64,000 nucleotides of DNA from an uncultured Eggerthellaceae bacterium (GCA_944320405.1 CALUHI010000016.1:1-64000), one strand, 5' to 3'. Positions 15,202-32,361 are shown, counted from the stretch's first letter. Program-made: numbers and translations. The notes: generated by a model not told the origin, from the sequence alone.

Positions 15202-17061
15202 TTACGCGGAAATAATACCGCTATCATCCGACGAGCGCAAGCGAGCCTCAAGGGCGTCGGCCACCGACGAGACCACTTCGATGCGGGCAGCCTTCTTGTC
15301 GTCGCCGGGCACCACGATCCACGGCGCGTAGGGCGTGGAGGTCAGGCGGATCATGTCTTCGGCTGCGGTGCGGTACTGTGCAAGCTTTGCGCGGTTGCGC
15401 CAGTCCTCCGACGTGATCTTCCAGCGCTTCGAGGGGTTGTCCTCGCGCTCACGGAAACGGCAGAGCTGCTCTTCAGGGCTCACGTCAATCCAGAACTTCA
15501 GAAGGATGGCACCCCAGCGGGCAAGCTCGCGTTCGAAGTCGTTGATCTCGTCGTAGGCACGCCCCCACTCACCTGGCGTTGCGAAGCCCTCGATGCGCTC
15601 GACCAGCACGCGACCGTACCAGCTGCGGTCGTAGATGCCCACATGCCCCGCCTTGGGCAAACGCGTCCAGTAGCGCCACAGATGCGGATGCAAAAGCTCC
15701 GGACGCGTCGGCGCCGGGCTGGGATAGATGGTGTAGGCGCGGGCGTCGAGAGCTTGGGCCACGCGCTTGATGGCACCGCCCTTGCCCGCCGCGTCGCCGC
15801 CTTCGAACAGCGCGATCAGCGGAATGCGCTTGCGGTACATTTCAAGCTCCAGGCGGTACAGGCGCTTTTGCTCCTTCTTCAAGCGCTGCTTGTATTCCTC
15901 CTGGTCCATGGGCACGACCTCCTTGTCGTGCTTGGGAAGCGGTGCCGGATCGTCTACCAGGATGAAGCGAGACGCGGTAGGAGCCTGGGAGCGCTGCAGC
16001 TTTGCCTTGGCCTTGTCGGCGGCAACGGCGGCTTCGTCTTCTGCCGGATCCGCCGTGCGCGGGAAGCCGTCCTCAGTGAAGCCGGCGTTGGCCTCCTGGG
16101 AACCCTTGGCTCCGCCCGCAGCCGCCTCGGCAAGAGCCTTGTCGGAGTTTGCAGCAGCCGCCTCGGCCGCCGCCTTGGCGTTTTCGTCCTCGGGCGCGTC
16201 GAGTGCGCGCTCAAGCGCCTCGCACAGCGTTTCGGCAATCTTCAGATTGGCGGAGCGCTTCTCTTCGCCGTTGATGAGCGTCCACGGCGCGAAGCTGAAA
16301 TCGCTGCGGGAAAGCAAGCGGTCGTACAAGCGGTAAGCATGCGGGTAGTCAGCTGCACTGGCAAGCTTGCCCTCGCTCACGCGCCAACGCGTAGCAGGGT
16401 CGTCATACAGGCGCTCAAGACGGCGGCGCTGGGCCTTTTCGCGTACGTGCACGAAGAACTTGACCAGCACGTAGCCGTCGTTAACCAGCTGGCGCTCGAA
16501 CTCAGCGGCAGACTCGACGGCGGAATCGATGGAGCGCACGCTGCGCTCTTCGCGGGCATGCGCTGCCATGCGCTCAGCACGGCCCTTCTTGCCCTTGCCG
16601 CGGCAGCCGCCCTCGTCGCCCTTCTTCCCTTCGTGCTTGTCTTCGCACTCAGGATCTTCGGTCATCTCGGTGATCAGCATGCGCTCGACCGAAGACGAAT
16701 ACCACCCGCGGTCGTAGAACGTGATGGTGCCGCGCTCGCCGAGCGACGTCCAGAACTGCTGCATGGGCGGGAAGAAGTCCTGCACGCCCCACGGCGCACC
16801 GGTGAAGCCGCGGACGGCGGCCATGTCGAGGTCGGGCGTCACGTGGACGGAAGTGGCACGCGCATCCAGGCGGTACATCAGATCCGAGATGCGGCTGCCC
16901 TTGCCGGCGCCGTTCCATCCCTCAAACAGCACCACCAGGCCCACATGCTCGGCGCGGGCGCGCTGCTGCAGGGCGGTCAGACGCTCCATGAGCTCGTCGC
17001 GGCGCGCCTTGTACTCTTCTTTCTCGGGAGCTTCCCGGGTGAAATCGACGGTCTCGAGCAT
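15202..17061 (-). CDS. Two-domain polyphosphate kinase 2 (polyphosphate:AMP phosphotransferase-like)
   Basis: 619 residues, a tandem PPK2 protein like Acinetobacter Pap, which makes ADP from AMP and polyphosphate. Each domain has a P-loop-like motif: FEGWNGAGKG near residue 46 and FEGGDAAGKGG near 430. Each also has a lid/Walker-B-like YDR(G/S)WY segment (FYDRGWYSS; IYDRSWYGR). The domains are joined by an Ala/Glu-rich linker of about 90 residues. The first domain carries an extra Lys/Glu/Gly-rich insert after the EDPECED segment. The ATG at 17061 has GGAAGGGG 6 nt upstream; the longer frame upstream lacks this. It is divergent from ppx and ppk1, forming a polyphosphate cluster. Confidence 0.9.
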   Translation of the reverse strand: MLETVDFTREAPEKEEYKARRDELMERLTALQQRARAEHVGLVVLFEGWNGAGKGSRISDLMYRLDARATSVHVTPDLDMAAVRGFTGAPWGVQDFFPPMQQFWTSLGERGTITFYDRGWYSSSVERMLITEMTEDPECEDKHEGKKGDEGGCRGKGKKGRAERMAAHAREERSVRSIDSAVESAAEFERQLVNDGYVLVKFFVHVREKAQRRRLERLYDDPATRWRVSEGKLASAADYPHAYRLYDRLLSRSDFSFAPWTLINGEEKRSANLKIAETLCEALERALDAPEDENAKAAAEAAAANSDKALAEAAAGGAKGSQEANAGFTEDGFPRTADPAEDEAAVAADKAKAKLQRSQAPTASRFILVDDPAPLPKHDKEVVPMDQEEYKQRLKKEQKRLYRLELEMYRKRIPLIALFEGGDAAGKGGAIKRVAQALDARAYTIYPSPAPTRPELLHPHLWRYWTRLPKAGHVGIYDRSWYGRVLVERIEGFATPGEWGRAYDEINDFERELARWGAILLKFWIDVSPEEQLCRFREREDNPSKRWKITSEDWRNRAKLAQYRTAAEDMIRLTSTPYAPWIVVPGDDKKAARIEVVSSVADALEARLRSSDDSGIISA

Positions 17062-17418
17062 GTGCGTCCCCTTCCGCATCCTGCCGCCTTGCGCTGCGGC
17101 TGATTGCGGAAAGCCCGCACGCCGCATCGAAACGGTTGATTTTGCAACAATTTGATATTCTACCACGCCAGCACTCATTTTTAAGAATCAGGGCAGGCTC
17201 GCACGACATCCGAAAGAGTGGCGTCATCTCGGAAAACGACCATTTTGAGCAAACGAAGCATGCCAGCGCCGTTTGCCGCACCCCGCGCAGACACCGCTCA
17301 CGGAAAGTCTCTGTAAAATGAAGGTCAATCCGCGCCCGCGGCGCAGCGGCGTCGCGCCACCTTGGCTTACAATCGTCTTTCGGAGAAGAACCGAACGCCC
17401 CAAAGGAAGCGATCGACC
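17062..17418. other. Divergent intergenic region between PPK2 and ppx
   Basis: 357 bp without a supported gene. Weak promoter-like hexamers are present. On the minus strand TTAAAA (17179-17184) and TAGAAT (17157-17162) are 16 bp apart, for PPK2. On the plus strand TACAAT (17368-17373) lies 46 bp before ppx. Neither is strong. Confidence 0.4.
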
Positions 17419-18342
17419 ATGCCCAACTACGCCGTCATCGACCTTGGATCCAACTCCGTGCGCCTTGTCGTGTACGAAGTGGACAGCAACAAGAAGCGCT
17501 CCTACACCAACAAAGACTTCCGCAGCCTCATCAACGACAAGGTGATGGCAGGCCTTGCTGCCTACGTGGAAGACGGCGTGTTCACCGATGCGGGCATCAA
17601 GCGCGCCATCACCATCCTCAAAGGCCATCTGAAGCGCTCGCGCTACTTCGAATGCAAGCGCATCGACTGCTTCGCTACCGCCGTGCTGCGCAACGCCTCG
17701 AACTGCAACGAAGCCATCGCCGCCATTGAAGAGGGCGTGGGAATTCCCATCAACCTGCTTTCCGCCCGCGACGAAGCGCATCTGGGGTTCGTCGGCGCAA
17801 CGTGCGACCGCACGATCGAACGCGGCACGCTGATCGACATCGGCGGCGGCTCCACCGAGCTCACGCGCATCGACGGCGGCGTCGAATACGACAACGTGAG
17901 CCTGGGCCAAGGCTCGCTTTCTTCCTACGCCCGCTTCGTGAAGGACATCCTTCCCACGCCAGAAGAAGCACTTACCATACGCGCCGCGTTCATGGAGCTG
18001 CTCGATTCGCTTCCCGACCGCGACGCCTTCGAAGCGGAAACCTTCTACGGCATCGGCGGCACCGTGCGCGCCGCCGCAAAGATGTACGCGCAGACCCACG
18101 GCGAGGGAATTCGTCCCAAGACGCTCACGCCCGCTCAGGTGGACGGCATTTTGCGCATGCGTCGCAGCGATGCATCAGCGTACGCCCATAGCGCGCTCAA
18201 AGCGTCTGCCGAGCGCATCCACACGCTTACGCCCGGCTGCGTCATCCTAGAAGCGCTGCTTTCGGGCTTGGACGCGCAGAAGCTGGAGATCTGCAAGTTC
18301 GGCGTGCGCGAGGGCTACCTCATCGAGCGCGTGCTGAGCTAA
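17419..18342 (+). CDS. Exopolyphosphatase / pppGpp phosphohydrolase family
   Basis: 307 residues, the short (two-domain) Ppx/GppA form. It belongs to the actin-like ATPase fold: the first phosphate loop is AVIDLGSNSVRL at residues 5-16, and the second is LIDIGGGSTELT near 137. It is expected to hydrolyse polyphosphate from the end or to degrade pppGpp. The ATG at 17419 follows AAAGGAAG; the in-frame extension upstream starts with no ribosome site. It lies 162 bp upstream of ppk1 on the same strand and opposite the PPK2 gene, so synthesis and degradation of polyphosphate are encoded together. Confidence 0.92.
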   Translation: MPNYAVIDLGSNSVRLVVYEVDSNKKRSYTNKDFRSLINDKVMAGLAAYVEDGVFTDAGIKRAITILKGHLKRSRYFECKRIDCFATAVLRNASNCNEAIAAIEEGVGIPINLLSARDEAHLGFVGATCDRTIERGTLIDIGGGSTELTRIDGGVEYDNVSLGQGSLSSYARFVKDILPTPEEALTIRAAFMELLDSLPDRDAFEAETFYGIGGTVRAAAKMYAQTHGEGIRPKTLTPAQVDGILRMRRSDASAYAHSALKASAERIHTLTPGCVILEALLSGLDAQKLEICKFGVREGYLIERVLS

Positions 18343-18504
18343 CGCCCACCCAGTGCTGCCCCCTTGCCTCACCTTTAAAACTCCCGGTGAAACGCCATAT
18401 TTTGTCAGAGATGCGACGCTTGGGCTCATCGATTCAGAGGCCATTCCGTGGTATGATGTCCTAGTTCGCGTTTTTCGCTTAGATCTTGGACGAAAGGGGT
18501 ATCC

Positions 18505-20937
18505 ATGGGCGATCAAGAGACCACCCTTCACAGCCGACCCACGACCAGCTATCGCAAGGAGGGATACCCGCCGTACCTGCAGAACCGCGAGCTTTCCTGG
18601 CTCACGTTCAACGAGCGCGTGCTCGACCAAGGTTCCGACGAAACCGTGCCCATGCTGGAACGCTGGAACTTCGTTTCCATCTTCTGGAGCAATCTGCAGG
18701 AGTTCTTCATGGTGCGTGTCGGCAGCCTGACCGACCTGTCGCTTGCGAAAAAAGAGATCATCGACTCGAAGTCGGGCATGACCCCCGCCGAGCAGATCAA
18801 CGCCATCCATGAGCGCTGCCACGAGCTCTACCCCATCCAAGAGCGCGTGTTCGAGAAGATCCGCGCTGACCTCATGAAAGAAGGCGTCCATCACCTGCGT
18901 CCCGCCGACCTGAGCGCCGAGCAGCATGACTATCTGGCCGATTACTTCCAGGTCAACGTCATGCCGTTCCTTTCGCCCCAGATCATCAACTCGCGCCACC
19001 CCTTCCCCCACCTCGAGAACGGTGCCCTGTACGTGGTCGTGCGCCTAGACGAGGAAGCCGAAACCGGCAAGGGCAAAAAGAAGAAGAGCGAGAAGACCGA
19101 AAAAGCCGAAAAGGGCACCAAGAACATGGGTGCTGAGGGCGTGCTCATGGGGCTCATTCCCCTGCCGCGCCAGGCACAGCGCGTGGTGAAGCTGCCAGGC
19201 GAGGGCTTCCAGTTCATCTTGCTGGAGCATGTGATCGAGATGTTCGCATCGCAGGTGTTCAGCATGTACACGCTCAAGCATACCAACGTCATCTGCGTCA
19301 CCCGCAACGCCGACCTCGACGCCAACGAAGGCGCCGACGAAGCCGACGAGGATTACCGCGAGCACATGAAGCGCATCCTGAAGCGCCGCGGCCGCTTGGC
19401 GCCGGTCCGCTTGGAAAGCGAGCATCCGCTCTCCGACACCATGGGCAAGATGCTGCTCAAGCGCCTGAACCTCAAGGCGCATCAGACCTACGTCACCTCG
19501 GTGCCGCTCGATCTGGGTTACACCTGGGGCTTGGGCTCCATGGTTCCCAAGGAGATGCGCAACCGCCTGACCCCCGTGCCGTTCACGCCGCAATGGCCCG
19601 CAAGCCTGGAGCGCAACCGCTCCATCATCCAGCAGGTGACCGAGCGCGAAGTGCTTCTGTCCTACCCCTACGAGAGCATGGATGCGTTCGTGCAGCTTCT
19701 GCGCGAGGCGGCAAACGACCCGCAGGTCATCTCCATCAAGATCACGCTGTATCGCCTGGCAAGCCAGTCTCACCTGGCCGAGGCCCTCATCCATGCCGCT
19801 GAAAACGGCAAGCAGGTCACGGCGCTGTTCGAGCTGCGCGCCCGCTTCGACGAGAGCAACAACATCGAGTGGTCGCAGCGCTTCGAAGAGGCCGGCTGCA
19901 ACGTCATCTACGGCTTCCGCGACTACAAGGTGCACAGCAAGATCTGCTGTATCACGCGTCAGACCGAAAACGGCTTGCAGTACATCACGCAGTTGGGCAC
20001 TGGCAACTACAACGAGAAGACGGCCAAGCTCTACACCGACCTTTCGTTCATCACCACCGACGAGACCTTCGGCCGCGATGCCACCGACTTCTTCCGCAAC
20101 ATGGCGCTGGAGAACGCCTCGGACGACTACGACATCCTGTGGGTGGCTCCGCTGCAGATCAAGCCCTACATCATCGCCGGCATCGACAAGCAGATCGAGC
20201 TTGCGAAGAAGGGCGAGCCGTGCGGCTTGATGTTCAAGACGAACTCCATCACCGACCGCGCCATCATCGACAAGCTGGCCGAGGCATCGCAAGCAGGCGT
20301 GCCCATCACGTTGCTGGTACGCGGCATCAGCTGCATCGTCCCCGGCGTGGAGGGCTTCACCGAAAACGTGCGCGTGGTATCCATTGTCGGACGTCTGCTG
20401 GAGCACAGCCGCATTTACGGGTTCGGCCCGCGCGAGACCATGCGCGTGTACCTTTCCAGCGCCGACCTCATGACCCGCAACATGGACAAGCGCGTTGAGA
20501 TCGCCTGGCCCGTGCTCAATGACGAGCTTCGCCAGAAGATCATCAGCTACTTCGAAACCTGCATGACCGACACGGCCAAGCTGCGCGAGCTGCTCCCCGA
20601 CGGAACCTACACGCCGCTGCGCTCCTTTGTGCAGGAAGGCGAGGAGCCTTTCGATTCCCAGGAGCATCTGATCAAGCAAGCGCAGGTCGCCCGCGCTGCC
20701 GCCGTTCGCGAGGAGGCCGAGCGCGCGGCGAATCGTCGACAGAACGTCTCCCAGGTTGACTCGAAGGAAGCCGCGAAGGCGGTTGAGGCCAAGATTGCCG
20801 AGGCCGAGGCAGCACAGGCTGCAGCTCCGGCTCCACGCCCGAAACCGGCCGCACCCGCCGCGCAGGCCCCGCGCAAGGGCGGCATCATCTCCGGCGTGCT
20901 GGGCGCGCTGTTCAAGCCCAAGGGGCCGCGCCGCTAA
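18505..20937 (+). CDS. ppk1: Polyphosphate kinase 1
   Basis: 810 residues, longer than the usual 690-740. PPK1 reversibly transfers the ATP gamma-phosphate to polyphosphate. The N-domain starts with YLQNRELSWLTFNERVL. The catalytic domain contains the FELRARFDE loop and YKVHSKICCITR with the phosphorylated His477, and later a second conserved region ending SSADLMTRNMDKRVEI. Two features lengthen it: a Lys/Glu-rich insert near residues 190-210 and an Ala/Pro-rich tail from about 735 to 800. It has an SD GAAAGGGG. A TATGAT preceded by TGG at 18452-18457 is a possible extended -10. It ends at a bidirectional terminator. Confidence 0.96.
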   Translation: MGDQETTLHSRPTTSYRKEGYPPYLQNRELSWLTFNERVLDQGSDETVPMLERWNFVSIFWSNLQEFFMVRVGSLTDLSLAKKEIIDSKSGMTPAEQINAIHERCHELYPIQERVFEKIRADLMKEGVHHLRPADLSAEQHDYLADYFQVNVMPFLSPQIINSRHPFPHLENGALYVVVRLDEEAETGKGKKKKSEKTEKAEKGTKNMGAEGVLMGLIPLPRQAQRVVKLPGEGFQFILLEHVIEMFASQVFSMYTLKHTNVICVTRNADLDANEGADEADEDYREHMKRILKRRGRLAPVRLESEHPLSDTMGKMLLKRLNLKAHQTYVTSVPLDLGYTWGLGSMVPKEMRNRLTPVPFTPQWPASLERNRSIIQQVTEREVLLSYPYESMDAFVQLLREAANDPQVISIKITLYRLASQSHLAEALIHAAENGKQVTALFELRARFDESNNIEWSQRFEEAGCNVIYGFRDYKVHSKICCITRQTENGLQYITQLGTGNYNEKTAKLYTDLSFITTDETFGRDATDFFRNMALENASDDYDILWVAPLQIKPYIIAGIDKQIELAKKGEPCGLMFKTNSITDRAIIDKLAEASQAGVPITLLVRGISCIVPGVEGFTENVRVVSIVGRLLEHSRIYGFGPRETMRVYLSSADLMTRNMDKRVEIAWPVLNDELRQKIISYFETCMTDTAKLRELLPDGTYTPLRSFVQEGEEPFDSQEHLIKQAQVARAAAVREEAERAANRRQNVSQVDSKEAAKAVEAKIAEAEAAQAAAPAPRPKPAAPAAQAPRKGGIISGVLGALFKPKGPRR

Positions 20938-20967
20938 TTGAAGCGCAGTCTGCACCTCAGCAAAACA

Positions 20968-21001
20968 CAACGGCTGCCCAATAGGCAGCCGTTGTTCGTT
21001 T
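20968..21001. terminator. Bidirectional terminator between ppk1 and the LRR gene
   Basis: A perfect 11-bp stem CAACGGCTGCC (20968-20978) with GGCAGCCGTTG (20984-20994), loop CAATA. TTCGTTT follows on the plus strand and TGTTTTG on the minus strand, so it can end both convergent transcripts. Confidence 0.85.
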
Positions 21002-21053
21002 CGGAGCTATTTTCCCGCAGCGCGCATCAGGGCTGTCGAGTAGATAGCGTCAC

Positions 21054-22064
21054 CTAATCCTGCAGATACTCCTCCAACAGGTCATCGTCAGACGGATCGT
21101 CGTATGCCGCAATCCTCGCGCGGACGACGCGCATGCGCTCGCGCAACTCATCGATGCGCTGGGTCGCCTCATTGCGCTCTTTCCTGTCTGATGCATGAGC
21201 TTCCGCTGCTTCTGCCTCACGACGCTCGTCACGCAAGTACGCCAGCTCCTCTTCCGCATCAGCTCGATCCTGTTCATGGCGCGCTTGGTATGCCTTCAGC
21301 AAGTCGGCTCTGCAGGAATCCTTCACGTAGCCGTATCGCCCGATAACCTCCTGCGGAAACGCGTCTGGGAAGTTCCACTTCAAATCCTCTGGGATGCTGT
21401 CGAAATCGAGCTGCTCGCAGCCCTGGAACACGTCAGAACCCATTTCTTCGAGAGTTTCGGGAAAATGCACGCGCTTGAGCTTGTGACAGCTCGCGAACGC
21501 CTCTCGACCAATCGATTTCAATGCATCGGAAAACGCCACCTCTTCGAGCGACGAGCAGGAAGCGAAGGCACGCGTGCCCACCTGTTCAGCATGCTCGAAC
21601 GGTTCGACGTGCCCAAGCTCCTTGCACAGCGCGAACGCACGGCTTCCAACGGAAGACAGCTGGGCCGTCCCCGTCACCGCTCCCAGATGGTGGCACCCGA
21701 GAAACGTCCCGTCGGGGATCTCGCCAAGCGTTGCAGGCAGGTTCGCTTCGCGCAGCGACCGGCAATGCTCGAACGCATTGGGTTCAAGCGTTTCGAGGTT
21801 CGCAGAGAACCTCACCTTCGACATCATCCGGCATCCCGAAAACGCCCGTTTGCGCACCAAGGTGATGGAGTCAGGCATCCCGACTTCGGAGATCTTTCCT
21901 TGCTTGCGAAACGCTGATTCACCAATCGATACGCAGCCTTCGGGTATCTGAACCACAGTCTGGCCTTCCTCGGGCTCAAACCCCGTTACCTCCAGATGAA
22001 ACACCGGCGTTCCTTTCTTGGCACAGCAGCCATCATCGCACCTAAAGAACGGACGAGGGCTCAT
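21054..22064 (-). CDS. LRR_5 (BspA-type) leucine-rich repeat protein with coiled-coil tail
   Basis: 336 residues from ATG 22064. After a short Cys-containing N-terminus (RCDDGCCAKKG) there are about seven BspA-like leucine-rich repeats of about 23 residues (pattern: LP-SIG--AF--C--L--V-F). The C-terminal 90 residues are highly charged Glu/Arg/Ala and likely coiled coil. No signal peptide or anchor is visible, so it may be cytoplasmic, unlike secreted BspA adhesins. LRR_5 domains usually mediate protein binding; the partner is unknown. The start is uncertain because a longer frame runs into glmM; the chosen ATG follows a GGGGG at a short distance. Confidence 0.75.
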   Translation of the reverse strand: MSPRPFFRCDDGCCAKKGTPVFHLEVTGFEPEEGQTVVQIPEGCVSIGESAFRKQGKISEVGMPDSITLVRKRAFSGCRMMSKVRFSANLETLEPNAFEHCRSLREANLPATLGEIPDGTFLGCHHLGAVTGTAQLSSVGSRAFALCKELGHVEPFEHAEQVGTRAFASCSSLEEVAFSDALKSIGREAFASCHKLKRVHFPETLEEMGSDVFQGCEQLDFDSIPEDLKWNFPDAFPQEVIGRYGYVKDSCRADLLKAYQARHEQDRADAEEELAYLRDERREAEAAEAHASDRKERNEATQRIDELRERMRVVRARIAAYDDPSDDDLLEEYLQD

Positions 22065-22089
22065 TGCCCCCGTTCCGTAAAAGCCTTTG

Positions 22090-23478
22090 TTATTCAGCAC
22101 CCGCCTGCTCGACAACCGCAGCGATCGCTTTGGCGTGCGTGTCGGCGTCTTCTTTCTTCAACGCCTCCACCATCACACGGACAACCGGCTCGGTACCCGA
22201 GGGGCGCAGCAAAACGCGCCCGTCTTCGCCCAGGGCCGCTTCGGCAGCAGCAACCGCCTCCTTGACCGCAGGCTTTTCGCTGACGGTATGCTTGTCGGCA
22301 ACGCGCACGTTGATCAGTGTTTGCGGGAAGCGCGTCATCACCTTGACCGCCTCGGACACCGTCTTGCCCGTGCGCTTGATTGCGGCAAGGAACTGCACGG
22401 CGGTCATCAGGCCGTCACCCGTGGAGTTGTGCTCCAGCAAAATCATATGACCCGACTGCTCGCCACCGATAGCGTACCCCTTCGCACGCATCTCCTCGAG
22501 CACGTAGCGATCACCCACCTTGGTCTGGACCACATCGATGCCGTGGTCGCGCATCGCATGCACGAAGCCAAGATTGCACATTACCGTACTCACAGCGGTG
22601 TTGCCGGAAAGCAGACCGCGCTCCTTCATGTCCAGCGCGCAGACCGCCTCCACAACGTCACCGTCGATCTCTTCACCCTCAGGCGTCATCAGCATCACGC
22701 GGTCAGCGTCACCGTCATGGGCGATGCCCACGTCGGCACCTGTTTCCTCCATGAGTTCGCGCAGCGGGCCCAGATGGGTGGAACCGCAGTTCACGTTGAT
22801 GTCGTTGCCGTCGAAGTCGTCGTTGATGACGATGACTTCGGCACCCAGGCGGCGCAAAGCAGCGGGGCTGGTAAGCGACGAAGCGCCGTGGCCCGTGTCA
22901 AGGGCAATAGTCATGCCCGTGAAGTCTATGCCTTGGCTGCGAATGGAGCTAACCGCGTGCTCGATGTACATCTCGCACGCTTCCTCAACCTCCACGGCAA
23001 CGCCGAGTTCGGGGCCGCTGGGCATGGCGGCTTCCGGCACGCCTTCGCCCAAATCTTCGCTGTTCGTCAGCGCGATCACGCCCTCAAGGCCACCAGCTTT
23101 GACAAAGCGCTCAATGCGATCCTCCACTTCGTCAGGAAGCTTGAAGCCCTGGGCGTCGAACAGCTTGATGCCGTTGTACTCCGGCGGGTTGTGCGATGCG
23201 GAAATGACCGCACCGCCCGCAGCATTGAGCTCGCGAACCAGCAGCGCCACCGCTGGCGTGGGGATGATACCCGCCAGAAGCGCCGTGCCGCCAGCGCTGG
23301 TGATGCCGGCAACCATCGCCGCCTCCAGCATATCGCCGGAAAGGCGCGTGTCTTTGCCCACCACGATAGCCTTGCCCATAAACGTCACGGCAGCCTGGCC
23401 AAGGCGGTACGCCAGCTCGCAGGTGAGCTCGGTATTCGCCACGCCGCGAACGCCGTCGGTTCCAAAGAGTCGTGCCAT
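22090..23478 (-). CDS. glmM: Phosphoglucosamine mutase
   Basis: 462 residues, normal for GlmM, which interconverts glucosamine-6-P and glucosamine-1-P for peptidoglycan precursors. Motifs in order are LFGTDGVRGVAN at the N-terminus, the phosphoserine loop ISASHNPPEYNGIKLFD near residue 98, the metal loop AHDGDADRVML near 242, the sugar-binding GGEQSGHMI near 333, and the phosphate-binding RPSGTEPVVRVM near 428. It lies 1 bp downstream of the hisE-like gene's stop, so the two are co-transcribed. Confidence 0.97.
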   Translation of the reverse strand: MARLFGTDGVRGVANTELTCELAYRLGQAAVTFMGKAIVVGKDTRLSGDMLEAAMVAGITSAGGTALLAGIIPTPAVALLVRELNAAGGAVISASHNPPEYNGIKLFDAQGFKLPDEVEDRIERFVKAGGLEGVIALTNSEDLGEGVPEAAMPSGPELGVAVEVEEACEMYIEHAVSSIRSQGIDFTGMTIALDTGHGASSLTSPAALRRLGAEVIVINDDFDGNDINVNCGSTHLGPLRELMEETGADVGIAHDGDADRVMLMTPEGEEIDGDVVEAVCALDMKERGLLSGNTAVSTVMCNLGFVHAMRDHGIDVVQTKVGDRYVLEEMRAKGYAIGGEQSGHMILLEHNSTGDGLMTAVQFLAAIKRTGKTVSEAVKVMTRFPQTLINVRVADKHTVSEKPAVKEAVAAAEAALGEDGRVLLRPSGTEPVVRVMVEALKKEDADTHAKAIAAVVEQAGAE

Positions 23479-23479
23479 G

Positions 23480-23965
23480 CTAGTTCCCCCTTTTGATGTG
23501 TTCGGGTTTGAGCAGCACCGCCCCCTGCGGGCGCTCTTCCTCGGTCATGCGGCTATTGAGCTCGGCCGCGAACTCGTCAATCGAAATGCCGAAGCGCTCA
23601 AGCACCACCATCAGGTGGTACACGACATCGGCGGCTTCGTAACGAAGGTGGTCCACCGCCTCGTCGTAGTCGGGAGGCAAAGCCACCGTCAGATCGTCTG
23701 CGCCAGGAGATACCGCCAACGCAGCAGCCAGCGATGCGGCCGCACGCGATTCAACATCCTTGGCCGCCAACCCAACCTCGACCGCTTCTTCAGACACCTT
23801 CTTCAAAACCTTGTCCAAAGGCCCGGAAAGCAGCCTGCAGGTATAGCTTTCCTCCCCTGCCTCGCGGCGCGAAGCGATCGTGGCGGCAAGCGCCTCCATC
23901 GTCGCCCCAATTTGGGAGGCGGGCAGCTCCTGCCCATCCTCAGGAACGAATGTCTTGTCGGACAT
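23480..23965 (-). CDS. HisE-like phosphoribosyl-ATP pyrophosphatase (MazG-fold)
   Basis: 161 residues, longer than ordinary HisE (about 90-110). The all-alpha NTP-pyrophosphohydrolase motifs are present: LDKVLKKVSEEAVEVGLAAKD with the metal-binding Glu residues near 59-63, and LRYEAADVVYHLMVVL near 107-122. There is an N-terminal extension of about 25 residues and a loop of about 30 Ala/Asp-rich residues between the two helices. If it is HisE it catalyses step 2 of histidine synthesis. No other his genes are nearby, so a general house-cleaning nucleotide pyrophosphatase is an alternative. The ATG at 23965 has AAAGG at good spacing. Its stop and the glmM start are 1 bp apart. Confidence 0.75.
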   Translation of the reverse strand: MSDKTFVPEDGQELPASQIGATMEALAATIASRREAGEESYTCRLLSGPLDKVLKKVSEEAVEVGLAAKDVESRAAASLAAALAVSPGADDLTVALPPDYDEAVDHLRYEAADVVYHLMVVLERFGISIDEFAAELNSRMTEEERPQGAVLLKPEHIKRGN

Positions 23966-23979
23966 GGAAAGACCTTTCC

Positions 23980-24016
23980 AAAATGAGAAAAAGGGACCGT
24001 CACTTTTTCTCATTTT
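23980..24016. repeat. REP-like palindrome upstream of the hisE-like gene
   Basis: A perfect 14-bp stem AAAATGAGAAAAAG (23980-23993) with CTTTTTCTCATTTT (24003-24016) around GGACCGTCA. It has the same arms as the palindrome at 11160-11192. It sits between the hisE-like ribosome site and the rpoC terminator. Confidence 0.8.
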
Positions 24017-24032
24017 CACAGACGCGAGATCC

Positions 24033-24072
24033 ACCTCAAACGAAAAGAGGGCGTGTCGCAACACGCCCTCTT
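24033..24072 (-). terminator. Rho-independent terminator of rpoBC
   Basis: A perfect 12-bp stem AAGAGGGCGTGT (24045-24056) with ACACGCCCTCTT (24061-24072), loop CGCA. On the minus strand TTTTCGTTTG follows. It lies 12 bp after the rpoC stop. Confidence 0.92.
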
Positions 24073-24083
24073 GATTTCACGAG

Positions 24084-32039
<7,956 letters not shown>

Positions 32040-32094
32040 GAGGTCTTTCCTCCTTCAAGAGAATCCGTGAATCTGCGAAAAAATGCAACTGAAC

Positions 32095-32123
32095 ACAATA
32101 CGACGCAATATGCAAGTCGTCAA
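32095..32123 (-). promoter_or_regulatory. rpoBC promoter (sigma-70 type)
   Basis: On the minus strand TTGACG (32118-32123) and TATTGT (32095-32100) are separated by exactly 17 bp. An A/T-rich block (AAAAATTTTTC) just upstream of the -35 could serve as an UP element. The leader to the rpoB GTG is about 50 nt. Confidence 0.75.
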
Positions 32124-32361
32124 GAAAAATTTTTAGGAGATATGGAAATATGCGGGTTTCCAGTTATCTGCGGACAGCCTGAGGCGGCATGCGTTTTTAC
32201 GCGCATAGCCCCCGAGGCGAACTCCATTTCCAGGCGCGGGAGAGCGAACGGACGGCAGCGACGGACTAGCTATCCGCGTCAGGTGCCGCACCTCCCTCCT
32301 GCGCCAGCCCCTGCGGAGTTTCTCTCGTAGCGCGCTCGGGAACTAGGAAATGGAGGATGCT
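32124..32361. other. Junction between rpoB and the conjugative element
   Basis: Together with the rpoB leader this makes a 322-bp gene-free stretch. The part next to rpoB is AT-rich (UP-element-like), the rest is GC-rich. The left end of the element must lie here or shortly to the right, but no att-like direct repeat, tRNA end or integrase site could be recognised. The SD GGAGG at 32352-32356 belongs to the first element gene. Confidence 0.5.

Noticed and set aside
19045-20970. 641-codon minus-strand frame opposite ppk1
   Set aside because: Antisense shadow of a clear ppk1 and it crosses the terminator.
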